Assembly: GCA_902373595.1 (NCBI GenBank)
Contig: CABKMX010000063.1
Span: forward strand, 1 to 6,435
DNA length: 6,435 nucleotides
Reading direction: 5' to 3'
Origin: an uncultured Christensenellaceae bacterium
Lineage (GTDB): Bacteria > Bacillota > Clostridia > Christensenellales > UBA3700
Position 1 is the stretch's first letter; the number at the start of each line of letters is the position of its first letter. Below the pieces are notes generated by a model that was given only the letters and a program-made list of their open reading frames with translations, did no database searches and had not been told where the DNA came from. The position numbers were made by a program, and so were the translations under genes. Positions 1 through 4,998 of this stretch are shown piece after piece.

Positions 1-248
1 AGTCCCAGTCCCGCGGCGACGACGATGATGTCGCTGTCCTTGATGTCGGCATAGCTGCCGCTGTGAATATTCATTCTGCCGATGGTGATGAGCCCGTGGT
101 TGATGTCCATCGCCTCGCCTTCGGCTTTGTCGTTGTTGACGTCGATGATGACAAGTTCGCGCGCGATGTGCTTTTGGGCGATCGAGAACGCCGCGGTCGC
201 GCCGACGCTTCCCGCGCCGATGATACTGATCTTGGAGTGTCCGTTCAA
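1..248 (-). CDS. ldh: L-lactate dehydrogenase (LDH/MDH superfamily), N-terminal part, cut by the left edge
   Basis: About 82 residues of the N-terminal Rossmann domain are visible on the minus strand. After a short lead (NGHSKISII) comes the dinucleotide-binding loop GAGSVG at residues 11-16, an acidic residue at the end of beta-2 (D36 in LVIIDVN) typical of NAD rather than NADP use, then GEAMDINHG at about 44-52 and DSDIIVVAAG at about 71-80. The MD(L/I)NHG motif is typical of bacterial L-LDH, which reduces pyruvate to lactate with NADH in the cytoplasm. Malate dehydrogenases share this fold and the substrate-specificity loop lies outside the window, so MDH is not fully excluded. The start is a TTG, chosen because GAGG (257-260) sits 8 bases upstream and no ATG or GTG lies in frame between it and an upstream in-frame stop. 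The gene is divergent from the YxjI-like gene and has its own promoter. Confidence 0.86.
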   Translation of the reverse strand, partial: MNGHSKISIIGAGSVGATAAFSIAQKHIARELVIIDVNNDKAEGEAMDINHGLITIGRMNIHSGSYADIKDSDIIVVAAGLG

Positions 249-255
249 ACTGAAT

Positions 256-261
256 ACCTCT
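256..261 (-). promoter_or_regulatory. Ribosome binding site that fixes the TTG start of ldh
   Basis: On the minus strand AGAGGT lies 7-8 bases before the TTG codon at 248-246. It is the only Shine-Dalgarno-like sequence near the beginning of the conserved GAGSVG reading frame, so it supports the rare TTG start. Confidence 0.65.
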
Positions 262-295
262 TTGGTTATTTCACAATTTTCCTCAAACCGCGTGC

Positions 296-325
296 ATTAT
301 AACACATCCGCGCGTGAGATTGCAA
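296..325 (-). promoter_or_regulatory. Predicted sigma-A promoter of ldh
   Basis: Read on the minus strand: -35 TTGCAA (320-325), 18-base spacer, -10 TATAAT (296-301) preceded by TGT, an extended -10. Transcription would start near 289 and give a leader of about 40 bases before the TTG codon. The perfect -10 hexamer with TG extension, placed at the right distance from a recognised gene, is the main support. Confidence 0.7.
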
Positions 326-338
326 AACATTTGACGGG

Positions 339-356
339 GTGCGCGCGCACTTTTTT
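339..356. repeat. GTGCGCGCGCAC palindrome followed by T6
   Basis: A perfect 12-base palindrome of alternating purine and pyrimidine (339-350) is followed by TTTTTT (351-356). In RNA it could form a 4-base stem with a GCGC loop, extendable by G-U pairs. This resembles a very small intrinsic terminator on the plus strand, but the stem is short. It could instead be a protein-binding site or simply a base-composition effect. Confidence 0.35.
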
Positions 357-369
357 CGACATTTTCGCC

Positions 370-395
370 ACAGATGTCCGCTATCGTACATCTGT
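370..395. repeat. Inverted repeat ACAGATGT-N10-ACATCTGT, operator-like
   Basis: Two perfect 8-base arms (370-377 and 388-395) are separated by 10 bases. The centre lies roughly 90 bases upstream of the predicted ldh transcription start and about 140 upstream of the start for the opposite gene, a position that fits an activator or repressor site better than a terminator. No T-run follows on either strand. I do not recognise the motif as the site of a known regulator. Confidence 0.5.
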
Positions 396-489
396 CCGCC
401 GGGCGTGCCCTCTTGTGCAGACGCCGACTACCCAATTTTGCGATAACTGTTACTTTTGCCGCACATGTGTAGAACATTTTCCGCCGCTA

Positions 490-518
490 TTGACATCTTG
501 CGCATTGTGTGTTATATT
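490..518 (+). promoter_or_regulatory. Strong predicted sigma-A promoter for the YxjI-like/lipoprotein pair
   Basis: Perfect -35 TTGACA (490-495), 17-base spacer, -10 TATATT (513-518) with TGT immediately before it, an extended -10. The expected start is near A525, leaving a leader of about 59 bases before the ATG at 584. Confidence 0.85.
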
Positions 519-531
519 ATTACCAATAAGG

Positions 532-565
532 TGTGTGCCGCAAGACATTGCGAAAAACGCACACA
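532..565 (+). promoter_or_regulatory. Bulged stem-loop in the 5' leader of the YxjI-like gene
   Basis: TGTGTGC (532-538) pairs with GCACACA (559-565), and directly inside it CGCAA (539-543) pairs with TTGCG (548-552) around a GACA loop. The 3' side carries a six-base bulge (AAAAAC). This gives about 12 base pairs between the predicted transcription start and the ribosome site at 573-580. No T-run follows, so it is not a terminator. It might stabilise the mRNA or bind a protein; it matches no riboswitch class I know. Confidence 0.45.
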
Positions 566-583
566 ACGGTACAGGGAGGAATC

Positions 584-1087
584 ATGCAACTTTTTATCAG
601 GAACAAGATCGTTTCGCTCGGTGGGTCTTCCACCGTCAAAGACGCCCAAGGCAACGACGTTTTCAAGGTCAAGGGCAACATCATGACCGTCACCAAAAAG
701 AAGAGGGTGTGCGACATGAACGACAACGTGCTCTACACCGTGCGCTGCCGCTGGCTCAATCCGCTCGCGCACAAGGCGTACATCTACGATGCGGACGGCA
801 ATAAGATTGCGACGATCAAGCGCCCGTTCATGTCGATCAAGCAAAAGTTCTTTGTGACGACCGACCAAGGCGAGATCATGGTCGAGGGCGGCTTTTTCTC
901 CATGCACTGTCTGATCAAGCGCGGGGAGGAGGTCTTGGGCGCGATCACACGGCAGGCGCTCAACCTCGCTTCTTTCCTCGGCGAAAACTACTTCATGCTC
1001 GAAGCGGCAGACGACGCCAACGCCGCCTATTTGGTCGCACTCGTCATCGCGATAGACAACGTCGTCGACGACGCGTCGGGCAAATGA
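584..1087 (+). CDS. LURP-one-related (YxjI-like) tubby-fold family protein
   Basis: The 167-aa product matches the pattern of the bacterial LURP-one-related/YxjI family, which has a Tubby C-terminal-like beta-barrel around a hydrophobic helix; B. subtilis YxjI is of similar length. Visible features: an opening strand MQLFIRNKI; repeated 'V-D--G' strand-turn units (VKDAQGNDVFKVKG at 18-31, MNDNVLYTVR at 45-54, YDADGNKIATIKRP at 68-81); a middle strand KQKFFVTTDQGEIMVEG; and a hydrophobic C-terminal helix (NAAYLVALVIAIDNVVDD, 146-163) typical of the family. The ATG at 584 is chosen because GGGAGGA (574-580) precedes it; an in-frame GTG at 533 lies inside the leader hairpin. The role of the bacterial family is unknown and the protein is probably cytoplasmic. 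It is transcribed with the lipoprotein gene that begins one base after its stop. Confidence 0.8.
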   Translation: MQLFIRNKIVSLGGSSTVKDAQGNDVFKVKGNIMTVTKKKRVCDMNDNVLYTVRCRWLNPLAHKAYIYDADGNKIATIKRPFMSIKQKFFVTTDQGEIMVEGGFFSMHCLIKRGEEVLGAITRQALNLASFLGENYFMLEAADDANAAYLVALVIAIDNVVDDASGK

Positions 1088-1088
1088 G

Positions 1089-2570
1089 ATGAAACGGCGT
1101 CCTGCCGCGGCGCTCGTCGTCGCTCTCATCTTCGTCTGCATCGCGGCGATGCTCGGCGCGTGCGACTCGTTTGTGTTCGGCATCACCGTCGCTCCTCTGC
1201 CCGAAAATGTCAAACAGCTCGTTTTGACCTCGGGCGGCAAAGCTCCCGTCAATTGGAACGGCGAAAAGCTGTTGTTCGATTCGGGCGCCGTCGTCGACGG
1301 CACGCTTGTCCTGGAGCCGGGCTCCGAGCCGGGCGGCCTTAAAGTGTTCGTCTACGGCAAACAGCTCACGCTCGAAAAGGATTTCGCCGGCAACTACACC
1401 TTTTCTTTCACGATGCAGCGTGACGGCGATTTGACCTTTGAGGGCGAGCCCGCGCTCGCTCCGCGCGCCGTGCATATCAACGGCGTCGGCGCGGACGGCG
1501 TCTTTGTCGAGGCGAACGGCAAGTCCTATCCCCTTTCGGACGGCAACGTGTCGTTGCAGCTCGAGACTTCCGCGACCGAGCCCTTCACATTGAGAGTCTA
1601 CTCGACCGACTACATGTCCATGCCTTCGTGCGATGCCATCGCTTCGCCCGCGTCGGCTGCGCCGGAGCCGTTCTATGCGGACGGCAAAGGCGGCGCGGTC
1701 TGCACATTCCCGGCAGGCATCAGCGCGCTGTACATCACCCTCGCGCTCGACAAGGCGAAGGGCGCCCCTCTCGTCGATCTTGTCGGCAACCCCGGCGACA
1801 TGTTCTACACCGCCGCCGTGGACGGCGCTCCGCTCGAAGAGGGCAAATTTGCGCTGTCGGCGTTCGAGGACGGCGGGGCGCAATTGAGTTTGACTTTGAC
1901 GGACGAGGGACAGGACGTATGGGACGCTATGTCCGCCGCCGGCACGCCGCTTGGCATGACGGTCAACGGCGTCTCGGTGACCGCGAGCGCGGCGACCGCG
2001 GACGGCAAAACGGTCTTCACCGCGCCGCTCGAACCGGCGTACGAATACTTTTCGGGCGAGGTCCCCGACCTCTTCCTCTTTGAGGTGACGACGGCGATAC
2101 CCGAGACCGCGGCGAAGCAAAACGGCTACGTTCACGTCTCGTCGGACGCCGCTCCGCGCATAATTTGGCAAGTGTTCGAAGGCGTTGCGTACGCCTGCGA
2201 CGAGCAGCCGTCGCTTATCTTCGGCGACGACGGCGGCGCCTACTACGCGCCGGGCGGCTACGTCCTCTTTGACGCGTGGGTGCCGATCGGCGTCCGCGAC
2301 ACCGTGCCGTCCTACTCCTTCAAGGCATATCTCGGCGCCGCCTCCGAAAGCGCGCCCGAGGTCGAGATCTACGACGTCGACGAAGAGGCGAAGTTCGACG
2401 CGAACACTTCCCCTGTCAAAGTGCTGTTGACCGAGGAATGGAAGGAAGACACCGAGTCCGTCACCTATCTGGGGTACCTCTACCGCTACAAGGTCGCGGT
2501 TTCGGTCGATCTGCTCTGCTCCGAGGAAGAGCTGACGATCAACTTCATAAGGGCAGCCGACTTGAAGTGA
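1089..2570 (+). CDS. Secreted lipoprotein of unknown function
   Basis: A 493-aa protein with a type II signal peptide: KRR at 2-4, a hydrophobic core from about residue 6 to 22, and the lipobox LGAC with the lipid-modified cysteine at C25. After cleavage the protein should be anchored on the outer face of the cytoplasmic membrane. The mature part is rich in Gly, Ala, Asp and Glu, has alternating hydrophobic/polar stretches and no further membrane segment, which suggests a string of beta-sandwich domains: roughly 36-125, 126-220, 220-345 and 345-493. Segments such as VHINGVGADGVFVEANGKSYPL and MTVNGVSVTASAATADGKTVF look like beta-hairpins of Ig-like folds. I recognise no catalytic motif. Only three cysteines follow C25 (181, 205, 370) plus one near the C-terminus (477). 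The ATG lies one base after the previous stop with no clear Shine-Dalgarno, so translation is probably coupled. Confidence 0.8.
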   Translation: MKRRPAAALVVALIFVCIAAMLGACDSFVFGITVAPLPENVKQLVLTSGGKAPVNWNGEKLLFDSGAVVDGTLVLEPGSEPGGLKVFVYGKQLTLEKDFAGNYTFSFTMQRDGDLTFEGEPALAPRAVHINGVGADGVFVEANGKSYPLSDGNVSLQLETSATEPFTLRVYSTDYMSMPSCDAIASPASAAPEPFYADGKGGAVCTFPAGISALYITLALDKAKGAPLVDLVGNPGDMFYTAAVDGAPLEEGKFALSAFEDGGAQLSLTLTDEGQDVWDAMSAAGTPLGMTVNGVSVTASAATADGKTVFTAPLEPAYEYFSGEVPDLFLFEVTTAIPETAAKQNGYVHVSSDAAPRIIWQVFEGVAYACDEQPSLIFGDDGGAYYAPGGYVLFDAWVPIGVRDTVPSYSFKAYLGAASESAPEVEIYDVDEEAKFDANTSPVKVLLTEEWKEDTESVTYLGYLYRYKVAVSVDLLCSEEELTINFIRAADLK

Positions 2571-2798
2571 CGCGGCGCAAGCCGGCGCGCCGAGCGGCAG
2601 TGCAAATCGCACGATTTCTGCGCGGCAACGGACGCACCGCCCCGGCAGTACATTTCGCCACAAGCCCTCAAAAGCGCGGCGACGCGCCGCCCTTCGACGG
2701 CACGCGGACGCGCCGAACGCTCGACACGTTTCGACTTTTTGCGAGTTCTTCCACAATTGAGGAACATCGCTGCGATCGTTAAAATTTTATCGCTTTCG
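2571..2798. other. GC-rich noncoding gap between the lipoprotein gene and the next promoter
   Basis: No open frame here has a ribosome site or a recognisable product. The stretch contains several short GC-rich inverted repeats, for example GCGGCG-ACG-CGCCGC at about 2678-2692, none followed directly by a T-run. A weak terminator candidate lies at 2714-2740. Antisense frames through the gap are arginine- and alanine-rich, as expected for noncoding GC-rich DNA. Confidence 0.6.
2714..2740 (+). terminator. Weak candidate terminator after the lipoprotein gene
   Basis: CGAACG (2714-2719) can pair with CGTTTCG (2727-2733), with one bulged T and a seven-base loop. Five T follow at 2736-2740, two bases after the stem. 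The stem is short and imperfect and lies about 145 bases after the stop codon, so this is tentative. Confidence 0.3.
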
Positions 2799-2827
2799 TT
2801 GCTATCGCGGCGGATATGCGGTATAAT
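2799..2827 (+). promoter_or_regulatory. Predicted sigma-A promoter of the 80-aa membrane protein gene
   Basis: -35 TTGCTA (2799-2804), 17-base spacer, perfect -10 TATAAT (2822-2827). Transcription is expected near 2834, giving a leader of about 28 bases with a perfect AAGGAGG (2849-2855) six bases before the ATG. Confidence 0.75.
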
Positions 2828-2861
2828 ATAGACAGAAAATACTTCAACAAGGAGGCAAATT

Positions 2862-3104
2862 ATGGCAAAAAGCGGCAAAGGCGTGACTTGGTTCAACAGA
2901 CAGAGTCGTCTCGTGCAGATCATTCTTCTTCTCATCCCGGTCGTCAACTGGGTGGTCGAAATCATCGTCAGATGGAGCACGTTCTTCCAAAAGGGCGGCG
3001 CCGTGAGGCTGGTCATCTGCATCGTCGTCACCTTCCTCGGCTTGTTTGTGGGCTGGATCGACTGCATTTGGGTGCTGGTCACAAAACATCTGTTCTTGCA
3101 ATGA
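2862..3104 (+). CDS. Small two-helix membrane protein, unknown function
   Basis: An 80-aa product with a basic, polar N-terminus (MAKSGKGVTWFNRQSR) followed by two predicted membrane helices, about residues 17-38 (LVQIILLLIPVVNWVVEIIVRW) and 47-74 (AVRLVICIVVTFLGLFVGWIDCIWVLVT). They are joined by a short loop FFQKGG, and the protein ends in KHLFLQ. The positive N-terminus suggests it faces the cytoplasm, so both ends would be inside. The helices contain in-membrane polar or charged residues (N29, E33, D61) that could mediate helix contacts. The strong AAGGAGG, near-consensus promoter and following terminator make this a real monocistronic gene despite its size. I do not recognise the family; it does not read as the YqaE/Pmp3 type. 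A toxin-like or regulatory role cannot be judged from sequence alone. Confidence 0.78.
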   Translation: MAKSGKGVTWFNRQSRLVQIILLLIPVVNWVVEIIVRWSTFFQKGGAVRLVICIVVTFLGLFVGWIDCIWVLVTKHLFLQ

Positions 3105-3127
3105 ACCTTCCGAGTTTTCGGACACAC

Positions 3128-3155
3128 GGGGCGGCGCTGCCGTCCCTTTTCTTTT
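3128..3155 (+). terminator. Intrinsic terminator after the 80-aa membrane protein gene
   Basis: The stem GGGGCGGC (3128-3135) pairs with GCCGTCCC (3139-3146) with one G-U pair and a GCT loop. It is followed at once by TTTTCTTTT (3147-3155). It lies 23 bases after the stop codon and just before the next promoter. Confidence 0.85.
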
Positions 3156-3157
3156 GC

Positions 3158-3186
3158 TTGCATTGCGCCGCTCGTTCTGTTATAAT
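3158..3186 (+). promoter_or_regulatory. Predicted sigma-A promoter of the 294-aa membrane protein gene
   Basis: -35 TTGCAT (3158-3163), 17-base spacer, perfect -10 TATAAT (3181-3186) preceded by TGT (extended -10). It starts only three bases after the T-run of the preceding terminator. The expected transcription start is near 3193, about 18 bases before the ATG. Confidence 0.75.
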
Positions 3187-3210
3187 GGTGAAAACGCTCG
3201 GGGACGGACA

Positions 3211-4095
3211 ATGATCAAGAAGGCAGTCAAAAACTATTTCGTCAATCTCAAATATTTCTTCACACCGCTCGGCACGCTCGCGCTGGGGCTGATCATAGGT
3301 CTGTCCGTCTTTCTGCCGGGCGCAAAGACCGCGCTTTCCGACCTCGTCGCGTCGATACAAGACATCCTCTCGTCCGCGGTGATCGACGTCGAGCATCTCG
3401 AAGAGAGCCTTTTGGACGCAGTCAAATCGCTGGATTGGTCGCAGCCGCTGTCCGCGGTCAGGACGATTTTCGACAGCGAGTGGCTGACCGACACGCTCAA
3501 CAACAGCATTTTGCCCTTTGTCGAAAACGCCGAACAATACGCGGGCAATCTGATGTTTGCAATCGAGACGTTCACGGTCGCGATGATCGCGCTCGTCGTC
3601 GTGGCGGCTTTCTTCGTCGCGGTGGGATTCATCGCAGGCTTTTTGCTGATCAAGTGGCTGATACGCCGCGACATCGCGAGGCGGTCGATTGTCAAATATC
3701 TGCTCATTTCGCTCGTCGACGCGATTCTTGCCGGCGCGATGATCGCGCTTTGCACCTGGATATACTCGCTGTCGCACTGGCTGACGGCTGTCGCAATCGC
3801 AATCGGACTGGTGCTCTCGGGCGGCATCTCGCTGATTGAGGCATATCTCGTCCACGGCAGGGGCAAGGTGGACGTCAAGATTGTCGTCAACGCCAAAAAC
3901 GTGTTCAAACTCTATTGCGGCGACCTGTTGATATTGCTGATTGCGAGCGCGTTCTCCGCCCTCGTATATTGGCTGATCAACGCGGCTGCTGCGGCGATTT
4001 TGGGACTCATCTTCTTTGAGATTGCGCTGATTGTCATCGACCTCAACGCCGAAGCGTACGTCAAGTCGCTCGCCGACGGCACGGCGATCGACTGA
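3211..4095 (+). CDS. Multi-pass membrane protein with a large extracytoplasmic N-terminal loop, unknown function
   Basis: A 294-aa product. A basic N-terminus (MIKKAVKNYFVNLKYFF) leads into one membrane helix at about 19-36. A mainly polar, helix-prone segment of about 80 residues (38-115) follows, containing IQDILSSAVIDVEHLEESLLDAVKSL, probably outside the cell. Further membrane helices lie at about 119-150 (long, ending in KWLIRRDIARR, a cytoplasmic positive patch), 163-183, 188-211, 236-256 and 258-277, with a basic loop HGRGKVDVKIVVNAKN at 215-230. The ATG at 3211 is chosen because it follows the promoter and a modest GGGGACGG (3200-3207). The open frame reaches back to 3046, but that would overlap the previous gene and its terminator. 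The architecture vaguely resembles uncharacterised YihY- or DUF-type membrane proteins, but I cannot assign a family or a transport or enzymatic role. It is monocistronic. Confidence 0.75.
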   Translation: MIKKAVKNYFVNLKYFFTPLGTLALGLIIGLSVFLPGAKTALSDLVASIQDILSSAVIDVEHLEESLLDAVKSLDWSQPLSAVRTIFDSEWLTDTLNNSILPFVENAEQYAGNLMFAIETFTVAMIALVVVAAFFVAVGFIAGFLLIKWLIRRDIARRSIVKYLLISLVDAILAGAMIALCTWIYSLSHWLTAVAIAIGLVLSGGISLIEAYLVHGRGKVDVKIVVNAKNVFKLYCGDLLILLIASAFSALVYWLINAAAAAILGLIFFEIALIVIDLNAEAYVKSLADGTAID

Positions 4096-4102
4096 ATTTT
4101 GC

Positions 4103-4127
4103 GCCGCCTCCTCGGGGCGGCATTTTT
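4103..4127 (+). terminator. Intrinsic terminator after the 294-aa membrane protein gene
   Basis: GCCGCCTC (4103-4110) pairs with GGGGCGGC (4114-4121) with one U-G pair and a CTC loop. An A and five T (4123-4127) follow. It starts 7 bases after the stop codon and ends about ten bases before the next -35 box. Confidence 0.85.
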
Positions 4128-4137
4128 ATCTCCGCGA

Positions 4138-4167
4138 TTGACAGACGGCGCGGCTTTGCCGTAAAAT
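4138..4167 (+). promoter_or_regulatory. Predicted sigma-A promoter of the hydrolase operon
   Basis: Perfect -35 TTGACA (4138-4143), 18-base spacer, -10 TAAAAT (4162-4167). The expected start is near 4174, which would place the Shine-Dalgarno GGAGG (4174-4178) at the very 5' end of the mRNA and leave a leader of only about 10 bases. Confidence 0.7.
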
Positions 4168-4183
4168 ACAAGCGGAGGATGTC

Positions 4184-4996
4184 ATGCGCACACGCAAAAT
4201 CGAACCAAACACCTACATGCTGACCGACGCGCTCGTTCACGTCAACCGCTTTTTGCTGATCGGCAAAGAGAGGGCGCTTTTGCTCGACACCGGCTACGGC
4301 GAAGAGTCGATGACTCGCCGTCTGCGCCGTTTGACGAATCTGCCGCTTGTCGTCGCCAACACTCACCTCCACCCCGACCACAGCGACGGCAACAAGCTGT
4401 TCGACGAGGTCTTTGTCGGCGAAGCGGATTTGCCCTGCCTCGGCATGCCTAGCAACGACACGGCGCGCGCCGTCGCCGCTCATTTCAAGACGAACACAAA
4501 GGTTCCGAGGTGCATTGTCGACAAGGTGCTCAATTATGGGCTTATCGACACGGGCACCGAAAAATACTCTCCGATGCCCGACGTTTTCGAGCTTGGCGGC
4601 AGGACGATCGAGACGCTTCCCTGCCCCGGTCACACGCCGGGCAGCACACTGTTTTTGGACAAGGCGGCGCGCTGCGTGTTTGCGGGCGACGCGATTAATC
4701 CCGGCTTTTGGGCGTTCACTTCACCGGGGCTGACGCTTTCGGGATACGCCGAGCTTTGGCTCGACCTTGCCGCGCGTCTTACCGGCTTTGACAGGATATG
4801 GATTTCGCACCACCGGCGGCCGCTGCCGATCGAGTGGATAGGCGCGTTCGCCGCGGCGCTCAACGCAGCGGTGCCCGAGCGCTCCAAGCCGCTCGACATA
4901 GTCGGCGGGCTGCCCGAGACGGTGCACATCTTCAAATACGACGACGAAAAGTTCGGCGCGATTCGCATTTTCGCGTATCCGTCGCAGATGAGGTGA
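4184..4996 (+). CDS. MBL-fold metallo-hydrolase (glyoxalase II-like)
   Basis: A 270-aa protein with the complete metal-binding signature of the metallo-beta-lactamase fold: THLHPDH at 60-66 (H61, H63, D65, H66), GHTPGS with H150, the bridging aspartate in FAGDAI (D169) and a late histidine in ISHH (H209 or H210). This pattern binds two metal ions in glyoxalase II-type hydrolases, which cleave thioesters, lactones or similar bonds; the actual substrate is not evident. The N-terminal LLIGKERALLLDTGYGE (24-40) is the usual first strand pair of the fold. The insert at about 80-135 and the C-terminal tail (225-270) should shape the substrate pocket. No signal peptide is visible, so it is probably cytoplasmic. 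The ATG has GGAGG five bases upstream. It is the first gene of a two-gene operon: its stop at 4994-4996 overlaps the ribosome site of the esterase gene. Confidence 0.88.
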   Translation: MRTRKIEPNTYMLTDALVHVNRFLLIGKERALLLDTGYGEESMTRRLRRLTNLPLVVANTHLHPDHSDGNKLFDEVFVGEADLPCLGMPSNDTARAVAAHFKTNTKVPRCIVDKVLNYGLIDTGTEKYSPMPDVFELGGRTIETLPCPGHTPGSTLFLDKAARCVFAGDAINPGFWAFTSPGLTLSGYAELWLDLAARLTGFDRIWISHHRRPLPIEWIGAFAAALNAAVPERSKPLDIVGGLPETVHIFKYDDEKFGAIRIFAYPSQMR

Positions 4997-4998
4997 AT

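Larger units (their letters stand above)
249..583. other. Divergent intergenic regulatory region
   Basis: These 335 bases separate two divergently transcribed genes. They hold two outward-facing promoters, an 8-base inverted repeat (370-395), a 12-base alternating purine-pyrimidine palindrome followed by six T (339-356) and a structured leader (532-565). Open frames crossing the region have no credible ribosome site or recognisable protein, so I treat it as noncoding. Confidence 0.75.

Noticed and set aside
262..276. Possible Rex (NADH-sensing repressor) site in the ldh leader, TTGGTTATTTCACAA
   Set aside because: One half (TTCACAA) resembles a Rex half-site, but the overall length is 15 rather than about 18 bases and the other half does not match. 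Too weak to annotate.
533..583. Upstream GTG start for the YxjI-like protein
   Set aside because: It lies only about 8 bases after the predicted transcription start, inside the leader stem and with no ribosome site. The ATG at 584 has GGGAGGA and gives the usual family N-terminus.
82..804. Plus-strand open frame across the divergent intergenic region
   Set aside because: It is antisense to the LDH coding sequence, crosses two promoters and overlaps the YxjI-like gene out of frame; its composition is not protein-like.
512..1303. Minus-strand frame opposite the YxjI-like gene
   Set aside because: It is rich in Arg, His and Val, as expected antisense to a GC-rich gene, and has no recognisable motif.
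1044..2756. 570-codon minus-strand open frame opposite the lipoprotein gene
   Set aside because: It is arginine-rich and low in complexity, without domains or ribosome site. The plus strand has a signal peptide with a lipobox, so this is a codon-bias shadow.
3046..3210. Upstream extension of the 294-aa membrane protein
   Set aside because: It would overlap the 80-aa gene and run through its terminator and the new promoter.
2486..3211. Minus-strand frame covering the noncoding gap and the 80-aa gene
   Set aside because: It has no ribosome site or domain, and runs antisense to two promoters, a terminator and a well-supported small gene.
4798..4998. Upstream extension of the esterase frame into the MBL gene
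   Set aside because: The extra residues are Arg/Ala-rich and out of frame with the conserved MBL histidine region. The ATG at 4999 has a good ribosome site.
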